Below are positions 18,028-27,909 of a DNA stretch of 64,000 bases, piece after piece (the stretch's first letter is position 1; each line of letters begins with the position of its first letter). Origin of the DNA: Streptomyces daqingensis. GTDB lineage: Bacteria; Actinomycetota; Actinomycetes; Streptomycetales; Streptomycetaceae. The translations under genes and the position numbers were made by a program. The notes beneath the pieces were generated by a model that saw only the letters and a list, made by a program, of their open reading frames with translations, did not search any database and had not been told where the DNA came from. Where the stretch lies: NCBI RefSeq assembly GCF_014645895.1, contig NZ_BMMP01000003.1, positions 289,949 through 353,948 of the forward strand, given 5' to 3'.

Positions 18028-19212
18028 GTGCGCACCACGATCAGATCCGGGGTCCGACGCTGGGCCGCCACGGCCGCCGCCCTCGCAGCCGTCGCGGCGC
18101 TGACCTCGGCGGCGCCGGCGCCCTCCTCACCGTCCGGGGAGGCGCACGACCCCGCGGGCAGGCTGCGGCTCACGCAGCTCCAGGCCATGGCGACACACAA
18201 CAGCTACCACCGTGAGGTCTCCTTCGCCGAGCAGAAGTTGATGGGGGAGCACGACCCCAACTTCGGAACGCTGCTCTACAGTCACGCCTCGCTGCCCGTA
18301 CAGCTCTCGCGCCAGCAGGCCCGGGGGATCGAGCTGGACGTCTTCCCCGACCCGGACGGCGGCCTGTACGCGGACCCCCTCATCCGGAAGGAGGCGGGGC
18401 TTCCTCCGCTGGACGAACCGGAGTTGCGCAGGCCCGGCTTCAAGGTCCAGCACTGGGCGGATTTCGACTACCGCAGCAACTGCGTGAGCCTGCGCAGCTG
18501 TCTGCGGCAGGTGAAGAAGTGGTCCGAAGGGCGCCCCGGCCACGTGCCCGTGCCGGTGCTTCTCGAACTGAAGGAGACCGACCCGGAGTTGGAGGAGCGC
18601 GGCGGTGCCGTCAGTCCTCCGTGGGACACGGAGATGCTCGACGCGCTGGACGCGGAGATCCGCTCTGTCTTCCCCGACGAGGCGACCGTCACCCCGGACG
18701 ACGTGCGGCGTCCCGGACAGACCCTGGGGCAGTCGGTGCGCGAACACGGCTGGCCGCGGCTGGCCGCCTCCCGCGGCAAGGTGATGTTCCTGATGGACAA
18801 CGACGACCAGGAACTGCAGGACGCCTACCGTGCGGGCGGCCGCGAGAGCCTGCAGGGCAGGGTGCTGTTCACGGACTCCGAACCGGGGCGTGCAGATGCC
18901 GCGTTCATGAAGGTCAACGACCCCACCGGGTCCGGCAAGGCCGACATCCGGAAGCTGGTGGAGCAGGGGTACTTCGTGCGTACCCGCTCCGACGTGCCAC
19001 TCGACCAGGCATCCAGCGGCGACACCGCCATGCTCGAGGACGCTCTGGCGTCGGGCGCCCAGATGGTCTCGACGGACTTCCCCGTGCCGGGGCTCGCCGC
19101 ACGCTACGGCAGCGACTACGTCGCGGAACTGCCCGGCGGCGCCGGTCCGGTGCGCTGCAACCCCGTCACCGTGCGGCCGGGGAAGTGCCCGGAGCGACCG
19201 ATCGAGCGCTGA
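18028..19212 (+). CDS. Secreted Ca2+-dependent PI-PLC-like phosphodiesterase
   Basis: A 394-residue exported protein with an N-terminal signal peptide (positively charged start, hydrophobic run ending near TSAAPAPS). The mature part has the PLC-like phosphodiesterase TIM-barrel entry motif AMATHNSYHRE with a catalytic-type His, and QARGIELDVFPDPDGG with acidic residues that would bind Ca2+. A second conserved stretch is VPVLLELKETD. This points to the PI-PLC-C1 group, acting on phosphodiester bonds of inositol lipids or related glycerophosphodiesters. The GTG start at 18028 was preferred over an upstream in-frame GTG because ACGGAGG sits five bases before it. Confidence 0.82.
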   Translation: MRTTIRSGVRRWAATAAALAAVAALTSAAPAPSSPSGEAHDPAGRLRLTQLQAMATHNSYHREVSFAEQKLMGEHDPNFGTLLYSHASLPVQLSRQQARGIELDVFPDPDGGLYADPLIRKEAGLPPLDEPELRRPGFKVQHWADFDYRSNCVSLRSCLRQVKKWSEGRPGHVPVPVLLELKETDPELEERGGAVSPPWDTEMLDALDAEIRSVFPDEATVTPDDVRRPGQTLGQSVREHGWPRLAASRGKVMFLMDNDDQELQDAYRAGGRESLQGRVLFTDSEPGRADAAFMKVNDPTGSGKADIRKLVEQGYFVRTRSDVPLDQASSGDTAMLEDALASGAQMVSTDFPVPGLAARYGSDYVAELPGGAGPVRCNPVTVRPGKCPERPIER

Positions 19213-19251
19213 GCGGAGGGAACGCCGGACTGAGTGCCGGAACGCGATCCG

Positions 19252-19273
19252 GCCCCTGCCGGAGGGCAGGGGC
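19252..19273. terminator. Terminator-like hairpin between convergent genes
   Basis: GCCCCTGCC (19252-19260) and GGCAGGGGC (19265-19273) form a perfect 9-bp stem with a GGAG loop, between the PI-PLC-like gene and the convergent siderophore-interacting gene. Confidence 0.6.
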
Positions 19274-19326
19274 AGGGGCGTGAGCGCCGTGGGCGCGGCG
19301 GGCGGTGATCGGGAGCCGGAGCGATG

Positions 19327-20184
19327 TCAGGCGCCGTCGGCCGCCCCGCCCGCTTCCTGCTCGGCCTCCACCTGCGCGTTCCATTCCTTCTTGGAGGACT
19401 GCCAGCCGTCCTCGTCGTGGCCCAGCCGCCAGTAGCCGGAGATGGACAACTGCTCGCGCGCCACGCCCCGTTCGAGCCGCAGGTGTCGGCGGAGCTCCTT
19501 CACCGCTCCTGCCTCGCCGTGCACGAAGGCGTGCACGCGGCCCGTCGGGAAGTCCAGCGCCCGCACGGCCTCCACGAGCCGCTCGCCGACCCTGGCCGTG
19601 CCCCGGTGGAGCCAGACCACGTGGGCGGTGTCCGGGACGCTGAGCTTGACCTCCTCCTGCGGGCCCGCGACCTCGATCAGCGCCTCGACGCGGGCGTGTG
19701 CGGGCATGCCCTCCAGGGCGGTGGCGATCGCGGGCAGGGCGCTCTCGTCGCCCGCGAGCAGGTGCCAGTCCGCGTCCTTGTCGGGGGCGTAGGCGCCGCC
19801 GGGGCCGAGGAAGAGGATCTCGTCGCCCGGGGCGGCGTTGCGCGCCCAGGGCCCGGCCAGCCCGGCGTCGCCGTGCACGACGAAGTCGAGGGTCAGCTCA
19901 CGGGCCGAGGGCGCCCACGAGCGAACGGTGTACGTACGCGTGACCGGCCACTGGTCGCGCGGGAAGTCGGCGCGGATGCGGACGATGTCGAACGGCTCCG
20001 GATACTCGACGCCGGGGACCGGGAAGAGCAGCTTCACGTAGTGGTCCGTGTACTCGCCCGCGGTGAACGCCTCCAGACCCGGGCCGCCCAGGACGACGCG
20101 CACCATGTGGGGGGTGAGCTGCTCGGTGCGGATCACTCGGCCCCGGTGGACGTGCGTCTTGCGGCTGGGCGTGCGGTCTGCCAC
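19327..20184 (-). CDS. Siderophore-interacting protein (FAD-dependent ferric-siderophore reductase)
   Basis: A 285-residue flavoprotein of the SIP group. It would use NAD(P)H or ferredoxin electrons to reduce ferric iron in imported siderophores and release Fe2+ in the cytoplasm. Visible are the FAD-binding RTYTVRSW, the C-terminal-domain motif HLLAGDESALPAIATALEGM and the typical end ISGYWRLGHDEDGW. The GTG start at 20184 has TGGAG upstream; a longer open frame extends to 20337 but would overlap the exonuclease gene. A candidate iron box lies 35 bases before the start, so repression by an iron-loaded DtxR/IdeR-type regulator is likely. Confidence 0.9.
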   Translation of the reverse strand: MADRTPSRKTHVHRGRVIRTEQLTPHMVRVVLGGPGLEAFTAGEYTDHYVKLLFPVPGVEYPEPFDIVRIRADFPRDQWPVTRTYTVRSWAPSARELTLDFVVHGDAGLAGPWARNAAPGDEILFLGPGGAYAPDKDADWHLLAGDESALPAIATALEGMPAHARVEALIEVAGPQEEVKLSVPDTAHVVWLHRGTARVGERLVEAVRALDFPTGRVHAFVHGEAGAVKELRRHLRLERGVAREQLSISGYWRLGHDEDGWQSSKKEWNAQVEAEQEAGGAADGA

Positions 20185-20218
20185 GTGGAACTCCAGAGAC
20201 GGTGGGCGCGAGCAGTGG

Positions 20219-20237
20219 TTAGGGTTACCTAAGCTAC
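20219..20237 (-). promoter_or_regulatory. Candidate iron box (DmdR/IdeR-type operator)
   Basis: Read on the minus strand, the 19-mer GTAGCTTAGGTAACCCTAA matches the iron-box consensus TTAGGTTAGGCTAACCTAA at 14 of 19 positions. It lies directly upstream of the siderophore-interacting gene, whose function fits iron-dependent repression. Confidence 0.65.
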
Positions 20238-20261
20238 CACTCGGGCCCGTTGCCGGCCCGT

Positions 20262-21218
20262 TCAGCTCGGCCCGGCTCCGCCGTCCCGCTCGGCCAGCAC
20301 CGTCAGCAGCCGCTCCAGGGAGCCGCCGAGGCCCCACCGCTCCGCCAGCGCCACGAGGGCGTCCGGGTGGCGCGGCGCGGCGGGCAGCGAGGCGTCGAAG
20401 GACGGCAGGGCGACGTCGTCCGCGACCCGCACGACCTTGGGCGCGACCGCGAGGTAGGGCTGCGCCTCCGCCAGACGCCTGCGCTGCGTGGGCGTCAGGC
20501 GGGACGACGGGTCGTCGACGGCGGCCATGATGCCCGCGAGGTCGCCGTAGCTCTCCAGCAGCTTCGCGGCCGTCTTCTCCCCGACGCCGGGGACGCCGGG
20601 CAGGCCGTCGCTCGGATCGCCGCGCAGCAGCGCGAGGTCGGCGTAACCCGCGCCGTCCACGCCGTACTTGGCGCGCAGCGCCGCGCCGTCGTAGACGTCG
20701 AGGTTGCCGACGCCCTTCACGGGATACAGCACCCGCACGCCGCGTCCGTCGTCGACCAGCTGGAACAGGTCGCGGTCGCCCGTCACGATGTCGACGGGCG
20801 TCCGCGCGCGAGCCGTGAGCGTGCCGATGACGTCGTCCGCCTCGAATCCGGCCGCGCCGACCCGCGCGATGCCGATGGCGTCCAGCACCTCGTCGATGAC
20901 GGGCACCTGCGGGCTGAGAGTGTCGGGAACCTCCTCCGCGTCCGGGCCCTGGTCCGTCTCCTCGACGACCCTGTGCGCCTTGTACGACGGGATCAGCTCC
21001 ACCCGCCAGGCCGGGCGCCAGTCGAAGTCCATGCAGGCCACCAGGGAGTCCGGGTGCCGGTTGGCCACGAGCCGCGCGATGAAGTCGAGCAGCCCCCGCA
21101 CGGCGTTGACCGGCGTCCCGTCGGGTGCCCTGACCGACTCCGGGACCCCGAAGTAGGCGCGGAAGTAGAGGGACGAGGTGTCCAGGAGCATCAGGCGTCG
21201 CGGCGTCGTCGTAGTCAC
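20262..21218 (-). CDS. 5'-3' exonuclease (FEN/ExoIX-like)
   Basis: A 318-residue nuclease of the 5'-3' exonuclease family, without a polymerase domain. Conserved acidic metal-binding positions are in LLDTSSLYFRA, VACMDFDWRP, FEADDVIGTL and VTGDRDLFQLV. The DNA-binding H3TH motif is LRGDPSDGLPGVPGVGEKTA. It would trim flap or nicked DNA during repair. The GTG start at 21218 (VTTTTPRRLML) was chosen because the family begins with a short basic run before LLDTSS. M. tuberculosis also has a 5'-3' exonuclease gene near helY, so the neighbourhood is conserved. Confidence 0.9.
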   Translation of the reverse strand: MTTTTPRRLMLLDTSSLYFRAYFGVPESVRAPDGTPVNAVRGLLDFIARLVANRHPDSLVACMDFDWRPAWRVELIPSYKAHRVVEETDQGPDAEEVPDTLSPQVPVIDEVLDAIGIARVGAAGFEADDVIGTLTARARTPVDIVTGDRDLFQLVDDGRGVRVLYPVKGVGNLDVYDGAALRAKYGVDGAGYADLALLRGDPSDGLPGVPGVGEKTAAKLLESYGDLAGIMAAVDDPSSRLTPTQRRRLAEAQPYLAVAPKVVRVADDVALPSFDASLPAAPRHPDALVALAERWGLGGSLERLLTVLAERDGGAGPS

Positions 21219-21582
21219 GGGGCCGATGATGCCGTACGGCTCCGACAGCGGCCGGCAGGAGCCCGGCAGGGCCGGTGCCGGACGCGCCGGCTCCGGGACC
21301 AAGACGCCGTCACGCCGGCGCGCGGGCCCGTGGGGGCGCCGATGAACTCCCGCAAGGCCCTTACCGGCCTTCCTGCCTCCAAGACTTGTACGTGTGGCGC
21401 AAATTGGCCTGACTCATCGGCCTACCCGCACCTACTCTCTTCTCCGTACGAGGACGTCCCTCCGGACCTCCGGCAGCGGTCGTGCGCGAAGAGCGCGAGG
21501 GCCTGCCGGGGGAGGACCGCCGGAGGAGCGGACGCCGTCCCGGGGGAGCGGGCCCGCCGCACGGGGGGCGTACGGTGCCGGT
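21219..21582. other. Divergent intergenic region, exonuclease / metal-receptor gene
   Basis: A 364-base non-coding stretch between two divergent genes that must hold promoters for both. I see no convincing -10/-35 pair, no riboswitch-like structure and no strong hairpin. The section around 21380-21440 is less GC-rich than its surroundings. Confidence 0.4.
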
Positions 21583-22329
21583 ATGGCGCACACGAATACC
21601 GGCACCGTGCGGAGCGTGGTCTCTCTCGTCCCCTCCCTCACGGAGGCCCTGGCGGTCACGGCGCCCGATCTGCTCACCGGTGCGACGGACTGGTGCAGCC
21701 ACCCTCCCGGCCTGGACGTCACCCGGGTCCGGGGCACCAAGAACCCCGACCTGGAGCGCATCGCCTCCCTCGCGCCCGACCTCGTCGTCGCCAACGAGGA
21801 GGAGAACCGCGAGAGCGACCTCGACGCGCTGCGGGCCGCCGGCATCGAGGTCCTGGTGACCGAAGTACGGTCGCTGCCGCAGGCGTTCGCCGAACTGGAG
21901 CGCATGCTGACCCGCGGCTGCGGGCTGCCGCGCCCCGCGTGGCTGCGGGCAGCGGAGGACGCCTGGCACGACGCCCGGGCGGAGTTCGACCTGCGGGCGG
22001 TCGTGCCCGTCTGGCGCAGGCCGTGGATGGTCCTCGGCCGGGACACCTTCGCGGGTGCGCTCCTGGCCCACCTCGGCGTGCACAACGTCTACGAGACGCA
22101 CCCGGAGCGGTATCCGCGGGTGACTCTCCAGGAGTTGAACGAAACGGGCCGCGCCGACCTCGTCGTCCTGCCCGACGAGCCGTACGCCTTCAACGCCGAG
22201 GACGGGCCGGAGGCCTTCCCCGGCCTTCCCGCCGCGCTCGTCTGCGGACGGCACCTCACCTGGTACGGTCCCTCGCTCACCGAGGCGCCGGCGGTGCTGG
22301 CCGGGCAGCTGCGCAAAGCCCTCGGCTGA
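21583..22329 (+). CDS. Helical-backbone metal receptor (periplasmic-binding-protein fold) without signal peptide
   Basis: A 248-residue protein of the TroA/BtuF-like substrate-binding family. It shows the typical start VVSLVPSLTEAL, the DWCSHPPG segment, DLERIASLAPDLVVA and the C-lobe TWYGPSLTEAPAVL. Members bind cobalamin, ferric siderophores or metals, normally outside the membrane. Here no signal peptide or lipobox precedes the domain and no ABC permease/ATPase genes are nearby. It therefore probably acts in the cytoplasm or is an orphan binding protein. ATG at 21583 was taken as start. Confidence 0.75.
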   Translation: MAHTNTGTVRSVVSLVPSLTEALAVTAPDLLTGATDWCSHPPGLDVTRVRGTKNPDLERIASLAPDLVVANEEENRESDLDALRAAGIEVLVTEVRSLPQAFAELERMLTRGCGLPRPAWLRAAEDAWHDARAEFDLRAVVPVWRRPWMVLGRDTFAGALLAHLGVHNVYETHPERYPRVTLQELNETGRADLVVLPDEPYAFNAEDGPEAFPGLPAALVCGRHLTWYGPSLTEAPAVLAGQLRKALG

Positions 22330-22400
22330 CCGGCCGGTTGGCCGGTTGGCTTCCTGCACGCAGCCGGGCCGGCGTCGGCGGCTGTGCGTGAACGCGGCGT

Positions 22401-23147
22401 TCAGGGGCGGCTGTTGTGGGTGCCCGGCGTGCGGCCGAAGGCGCGGCGGAAGACGTCGATGAAGGCGCTGGTCGAGGCCCAGCCGCAGCGGTGGGCGACC
22501 GCGGTGACCGGTTCGTCCGCGGCCAGCAGCCGGAGTGCGTGGTAGAGGCGGAGCTGGGTGCGCCACTGCGGGAAGGTCATCCCCAGCTCCCGCCGGAAGA
22601 GACGGCTGAGCGTGCGCTCACCGGCCCCCGCGGCGTGCCCCAGCTCCGCGAGCGTGCGGGAGTCGGCCGGGTTGTCGTGGAGGAGGCCGCAGACGGTGCG
22701 CAGGCGGGCGTCCCGGGGCGCGGGGAGGGGGAGGGGCTGCTGCGGCGACACCTTGATCTGGTCGAGCAGCACGGCGCGCAGGCGGCGCCGCTCGGGCCCG
22801 TCCAGCCCGCCGTCGCGCGTGCACTCGAGGATCAGCTCCCGGAGGAGGGGGCTCACGGTGAGGACCGCCGGCGCGTCCAGACGGAGGGGGTTGACCGTGG
22901 CGGGGATGCCCAGCAGGTGCAGGTCCAGGTGCCCGTGGGCCCGGTGCGCGTGCACGCATCCGGCGGGGACCCAGATCGCCCGGGTGCCGGGTGCGAACCA
23001 GGTCCCCGCGTCGGTGGTCACCGCCAGCACGCCCGAGCCCGCGTAGATGATCTGGTGGTCGTCGTGCCGGTGGGCGTCGATGCTCTGACCCGCGGCCAGT
23101 GTCTGCGTGCGGGTCGGTGCCTGCGGGGTGTGGCGGATTTCGGGCAT
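22401..23147 (-). CDS. AraC-family transcriptional regulator
   Basis: A 248-residue regulator with an N-terminal cupin-like sensor (HRHDDHQIIYAGSGVLAV, WFAPGTRAIWVPAGCVHAHR) and a C-terminal AraC DNA-binding domain. The two helix-turn-helix units are LAELGHAAGAGERTLSRLFR and VTAVAHRCGWASTSAFIDVF. The ligand is unknown. The start at MPEIRHTPQ avoids overlap with the divergent MFS gene; a longer in-frame ATG exists at 23207 but would run into that gene. It probably controls the transporter 53 bases away. Confidence 0.88.
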   Translation of the reverse strand: MPEIRHTPQAPTRTQTLAAGQSIDAHRHDDHQIIYAGSGVLAVTTDAGTWFAPGTRAIWVPAGCVHAHRAHGHLDLHLLGIPATVNPLRLDAPAVLTVSPLLRELILECTRDGGLDGPERRRLRAVLLDQIKVSPQQPLPLPAPRDARLRTVCGLLHDNPADSRTLAELGHAAGAGERTLSRLFRRELGMTFPQWRTQLRLYHALRLLAADEPVTAVAHRCGWASTSAFIDVFRRAFGRTPGTHNSRP

Positions 23148-23200
23148 GAACCGGCAGATTATCGGAAGCGGGCCGAGGTCTCCCTGCGGACGATCGACGG

Positions 23201-24427
23201 ATGGCAACGAAGCAGAGCCCGCTTACAGGGCCGGTGGTGCGGCTGTCCCTCGGGCACGCCTGCGTGGACGTGTACCAGGGCGCTGTCGCGGCCCTCGTGC
23301 CGTTCTTCGTCCTGGAGAGGGCGTACAGCTACGCGGCGGCCTCGGGCATCGTCCTGGCCGCTTCCCTCCTCTCCTCGGTGGTGCAGCCGCTGTTCGGGGC
23401 CCTCACCGACCGGTGGACAATGCGCTGGCTGCTGCCCGTGAGCACGCTGACGGGCGGCGCGGGTGTGGCCCTGGCCGGCGTCAGCGACTCCTACGCCGTC
23501 ACGCTCGCCGTCGTGGCCGTCTCCGGCATCGGCGTGGCCGCCTACCACCCGGAGGCGGCCAGGGTGGCCCGTCTGGCGAGCCGGGGCAGCCACACCGCGA
23601 TGGGCTGGTTCTCCCTCGGAGGCAATCTCGGCTTCGCGGCGGCCCCGCTGCTCGTCACCGCCGTCGTCGCCACGGGAGGACTGCGCGCCTCCCCGCTCCT
23701 CGTCGTCCCGGCCCTGGCCGGAGCGGCGCTGTGCGTCGCGGCGCTGCGCGCGACCGGACCCGCGAGCGGGACGCGGACCGTGGGAGGGAGTGCCGGAGGC
23801 GAGGGCACGGACGACTGGCCCTCGTTCCTCAGGCTGACCGGCGCGATCGTGTGCCGCTCGATCGTCTTCGTCGGCCTGAGCACCTTCATCGCGCTGTACG
23901 TGCGCCAGCGGACGGGGGGAGGGGAAGCCGTCGGCACCGCCGCGCTGACGGTGCTGTACCTGGGAGGGGCCGTGGGCACCGTGGCCGGGGGGAAGCTGGC
24001 CCAGCGCTGGGGCCGGATCCGGGTCGTGCAGTGGTCCTACGCGCTCACGGTGCTCGCCGTGGCCGGGGTCGTGCTCGTACCCGGCCCCCCGGTCCTGGTC
24101 TTCGTCGCTGCCGCCTCGGCGGGCCTCTACGTGCCGTTCTCCCTGCACATCACGCTCGGCCAGGACTACCTGCCCCGGCGGGTGGGCACGGCCTCCGGCG
24201 TCACCCTCGGCCTGACCGTCAGCGTCGGCGGGCTCGCCAGCCCGCTCCTCGGGGCGGTGGCCGACGCCGCGTCGCTCCGGACGGCACTCGCGCCGCTGAT
24301 CGTGCTGCCGGCGCTCGGCTGGCTGCTGCTGCGCCGCCTGGAGGAGCCCGGCATGTTCGCGGTGGCGCCGGAGCGCACCGGGGACACCGGTGCCGAGGAC
24401 GGTGCGCCGGCGCCGGACCGCGAGTGA
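23201..24427 (+). CDS. MFS transporter, fosmidomycin-resistance (Fsr)-like
   Basis: A 408-residue membrane protein with about twelve spans. The start LSLGHACVDVYQGAVAALVP and the motifs PLFGALTDRW and GIGVAAYHPEAARVA are those of the Fsr-like efflux group. The substrate in this organism is unknown. It is divergent from an AraC regulator, a frequent pairing for inducible efflux pumps. The C-terminus is short, acidic and cytoplasmic. A strong hairpin lies past the stop, shared with the convergent hydrolase gene. Confidence 0.85.
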   Translation: MATKQSPLTGPVVRLSLGHACVDVYQGAVAALVPFFVLERAYSYAAASGIVLAASLLSSVVQPLFGALTDRWTMRWLLPVSTLTGGAGVALAGVSDSYAVTLAVVAVSGIGVAAYHPEAARVARLASRGSHTAMGWFSLGGNLGFAAAPLLVTAVVATGGLRASPLLVVPALAGAALCVAALRATGPASGTRTVGGSAGGEGTDDWPSFLRLTGAIVCRSIVFVGLSTFIALYVRQRTGGGEAVGTAALTVLYLGGAVGTVAGGKLAQRWGRIRVVQWSYALTVLAVAGVVLVPGPPVLVFVAAASAGLYVPFSLHITLGQDYLPRRVGTASGVTLGLTVSVGGLASPLLGAVADAASLRTALAPLIVLPALGWLLLRRLEEPGMFAVAPERTGDTGAEDGAPAPDRE

Positions 24428-24480
24428 CGGGCCGTCCCGCCGTCAGCCCGGACGCGGGGATGTGCACGTTCGGACGCCGC

Positions 24481-24514
24481 AGCCGCAGGTCTCAGGCTCG
24501 CGAGACCTGCGGCT
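24481..24514. terminator. Bidirectional terminator hairpin
   Basis: AGCCGCAGGTCTC (24481-24493) and GAGACCTGCGGCT (24502-24514) are a perfect 13-bp stem with an 8-base loop between convergent genes. It overlaps the last codons of the hydrolase gene on the minus strand. Confidence 0.65.
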
Positions 24515-25232
24515 CCGAGGGTGCCGCCGCGGCCGGTTCCGGGGCTCCGGAGGCCGCTTCCACCAGCGCCCGCATGACGCGGGTGTCCTCGCCCTCCTCC
24601 GGGTGCCACTGCACCGCGAGGACGAACGGGTGCTCGCTGCCGGGAAGTTCGACTGCCTCGACGGTGCCGTCCTCGGCGTATGCGCTCGGCACCAGCCCGT
24701 CGCCCAGGCTGCCCAGGGACTGGTGGTGGTACGTCGGCACGGAGACGGGTTCCGGGAGGGCCCGGGCGAGCCGGGTGCCCGCCACCGGCCGCACGTCGTG
24801 GTGGGCGAAGACTCCAGGGCCGCCCCTGTGGCCCTCCAGATGCTGGACGAGGGTGCCGCCCCGCGCGACGTTCAGCAGCTGCATGCCCCGGCAGATGCCC
24901 AGCAGGGGGAGGCCCCGGTCGAGGGCGGCCTCGATGAGGGCGAGCTCCCAGTCGTCGCGCTCCCGGTCGGGTGGTCCGCACTCCGGCTCGGGCGCGGCGC
25001 CGTAGCGCACCGGTTCCACGTCCGGGCCGCCGGAGACGACGAGCCCGTCCAGGCGGGAGACGACCGCCTCCGCACGCTCCGGGACGTCCGGCGGCAGCAT
25101 CACCGCGCAGCCGCCCGACCGCTGGACGAGGCGGGGGTATCCGGCGGGCAGCACCGCGGCGCGGTGCTGCCACACCCCCCAGCGGACGTCGTTCTCCAGG
25201 TAGGTGCTGATGCCGATCAGCGGCGTGTGCAT
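24492..25232 (-). CDS. Gamma-glutamyl hydrolase, class I glutamine-amidotransferase-like (PuuD-type)
   Basis: A 246-residue peptidase C26-type enzyme that cleaves gamma-glutamyl amides. The nucleophile Cys114 is in GICRGMQLLN, and the His210/Glu212 pair is in QWHPEE. SGGPDVEPVRYG is the conserved early loop. In this locus, with a glutamine-synthetase-like gamma-glutamyl ligase, an aldehyde dehydrogenase and an ethanolamine-type permease, its likely job is to release glutamate from the oxidised gamma-glutamyl intermediate. It follows the permease gene on the same strand after 141 bases. Confidence 0.88.
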   Translation of the reverse strand: MHTPLIGISTYLENDVRWGVWQHRAAVLPAGYPRLVQRSGGCAVMLPPDVPERAEAVVSRLDGLVVSGGPDVEPVRYGAAPEPECGPPDRERDDWELALIEAALDRGLPLLGICRGMQLLNVARGGTLVQHLEGHRGGPGVFAHHDVRPVAGTRLARALPEPVSVPTYHHQSLGSLGDGLVPSAYAEDGTVEAVELPGSEHPFVLAVQWHPEEGEDTRVMRALVEAASGAPEPAAAAPSEPQVSRA

Positions 25233-25373
25233 CGGTGCCTCCGGCGGCGGACGGCCGCGTCCGGCCCCGGTGCGGGGGCCTCGGCGGTCTTGACGGTTCC
25301 GGGGTCGCGGAGCCCGCCGCGTCCCGGCCGCCGGACGGCCGGCGCGGAGGGCTCCCGCGAACCTTCTGGCAGC

Positions 25374-26885
<1,512 letters not shown>

Positions 26886-27047
26886 GACCGCTCCTGCCTA
26901 CGGCATTGGTGTGGGGACATACCTTTGCCCTGCCGGGGACTCCAGCGCAACCCCCTGCACATTACGTCGGGGTCACACCTCGGGCCCCGCCCGCCCCCTG
27001 CGTACAGCGCACGACGGCTCCCGTACTCGCCGCCGCCGCAGGGCCGT

Positions 27048-27824
27048 TCATCCCAGGAAGCCCCGCAGCAGGGCCGCCGTTCCCGCGCAGTGCTCGCGGG
27101 CGACCGCGCGTGCGCGATCCGGGTCCCGGGCGAGGACGGCGTCGACGAGCGCCGCGTGCTGCTGCTGCGCGTGCTCCAGGTTCCGCACGAGCAGCGGTAT
27201 CCGTCCCAGCAGGTCGTTGACCTTGGCGCGCACGGCAGCGTACTGCGTCGTCAGCGACGGGCATTCCGCCAGCTCGACCAGGGTGAGGTGGAAGAGGGTG
27301 TCGCTGCGCCGGTAGTCGGCGAGCGCCGCGTCGCGGGTGTCGTCGAGGGCGGCGCGCAGCCGGGCCGCCCCCGGTTCCGACAGGCCCTGCGACGCGCACA
27401 GTTCGGCGGCGCCCGCCTCCAGGACCTCGCGGAAGCGCAGCGCGTCGGCCACGTCCACGTCGGAGGCGCCGGACAGGGCGCGGGGTTCGTCCGCTGCGTC
27501 GGTGCCCTCGACTGGCGGTTCGGGGTGGTGCACGAACGTGCCGCCGTAGCGCCCGCGGCGGCTGACGACCAGGCCCTCCTCGGCGAGGACGCGCAGCACC
27601 TCGCGGAGCGTCACGCGGCTGATGCCGAGGCGTTCCGCGAGTTCACGCTCGGCGGGGAGGCGCTCGCCGTCCGGTACGAGGCCCAGGCGGACGATCTGCA
27701 GTATCTGCTCCAGCGCCTCCTCGAAACCGTTTCCTGCCCGCACCGGCCGCAGCACGGCGGCCAGCCGGTCCGGTTCGGGACGGTCCGCCGCGGCCCCCGC
27801 TCCGCGGCCGCCCCCGGACGTCAC
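27048..27824 (-). CDS. GntR-family regulator (FadR/FCD type), EpuRI-like
   Basis: A 258-residue regulator with an N-terminal GntR winged helix (LPAERELAERLGISRVTLRE, then LAEEGLVVSRRGRYGGTFV). The C-terminal all-helical FCD ligand domain has RFREVLEAGAAELCA and the metal-binding-type DTLFHLTLVE. It is divergent from the GlnA4-like ligase gene with 85 bases between, where a palindrome may be its operator. By position it corresponds to the GntR regulator reported beside glnA4 in S. coelicolor, so it probably controls ethanolamine or polyamine use. Confidence 0.88.
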   Translation of the reverse strand: MTSGGGRGAGAAADRPEPDRLAAVLRPVRAGNGFEEALEQILQIVRLGLVPDGERLPAERELAERLGISRVTLREVLRVLAEEGLVVSRRGRYGGTFVHHPEPPVEGTDAADEPRALSGASDVDVADALRFREVLEAGAAELCASQGLSEPGAARLRAALDDTRDAALADYRRSDTLFHLTLVELAECPSLTTQYAAVRAKVNDLLGRIPLLVRNLEHAQQQHAALVDAVLARDPDRARAVAREHCAGTAALLRGFLG

Positions 27825-27859
27825 CGGCTCTCCCTCATCGGAACCCCTTCCGAACCAAT

Positions 27860-27875
27860 GGTCTTCCGGACTACC
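27860..27875. promoter_or_regulatory. Candidate GntR operator in the divergent region
   Basis: GGTCTTCCGGACTACC has dyad symmetry (GGTnnTCCGGAnnACC) and lies 35 bases before the ligase start, in the region shared with the GntR gene. FadR-type regulators often bind GT...AC palindromes of this kind. Confidence 0.5.
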
Positions 27876-27909
27876 TTATGACTTCCCGTGGAACGACAGG
27901 AGGCCGGAC

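Noticed and set aside
22330..22352. Short tandem repeat GGCCGGTT
   Set aside because: It has only two to three imperfect copies in GC-rich spacer DNA and is too short to be meaningful.
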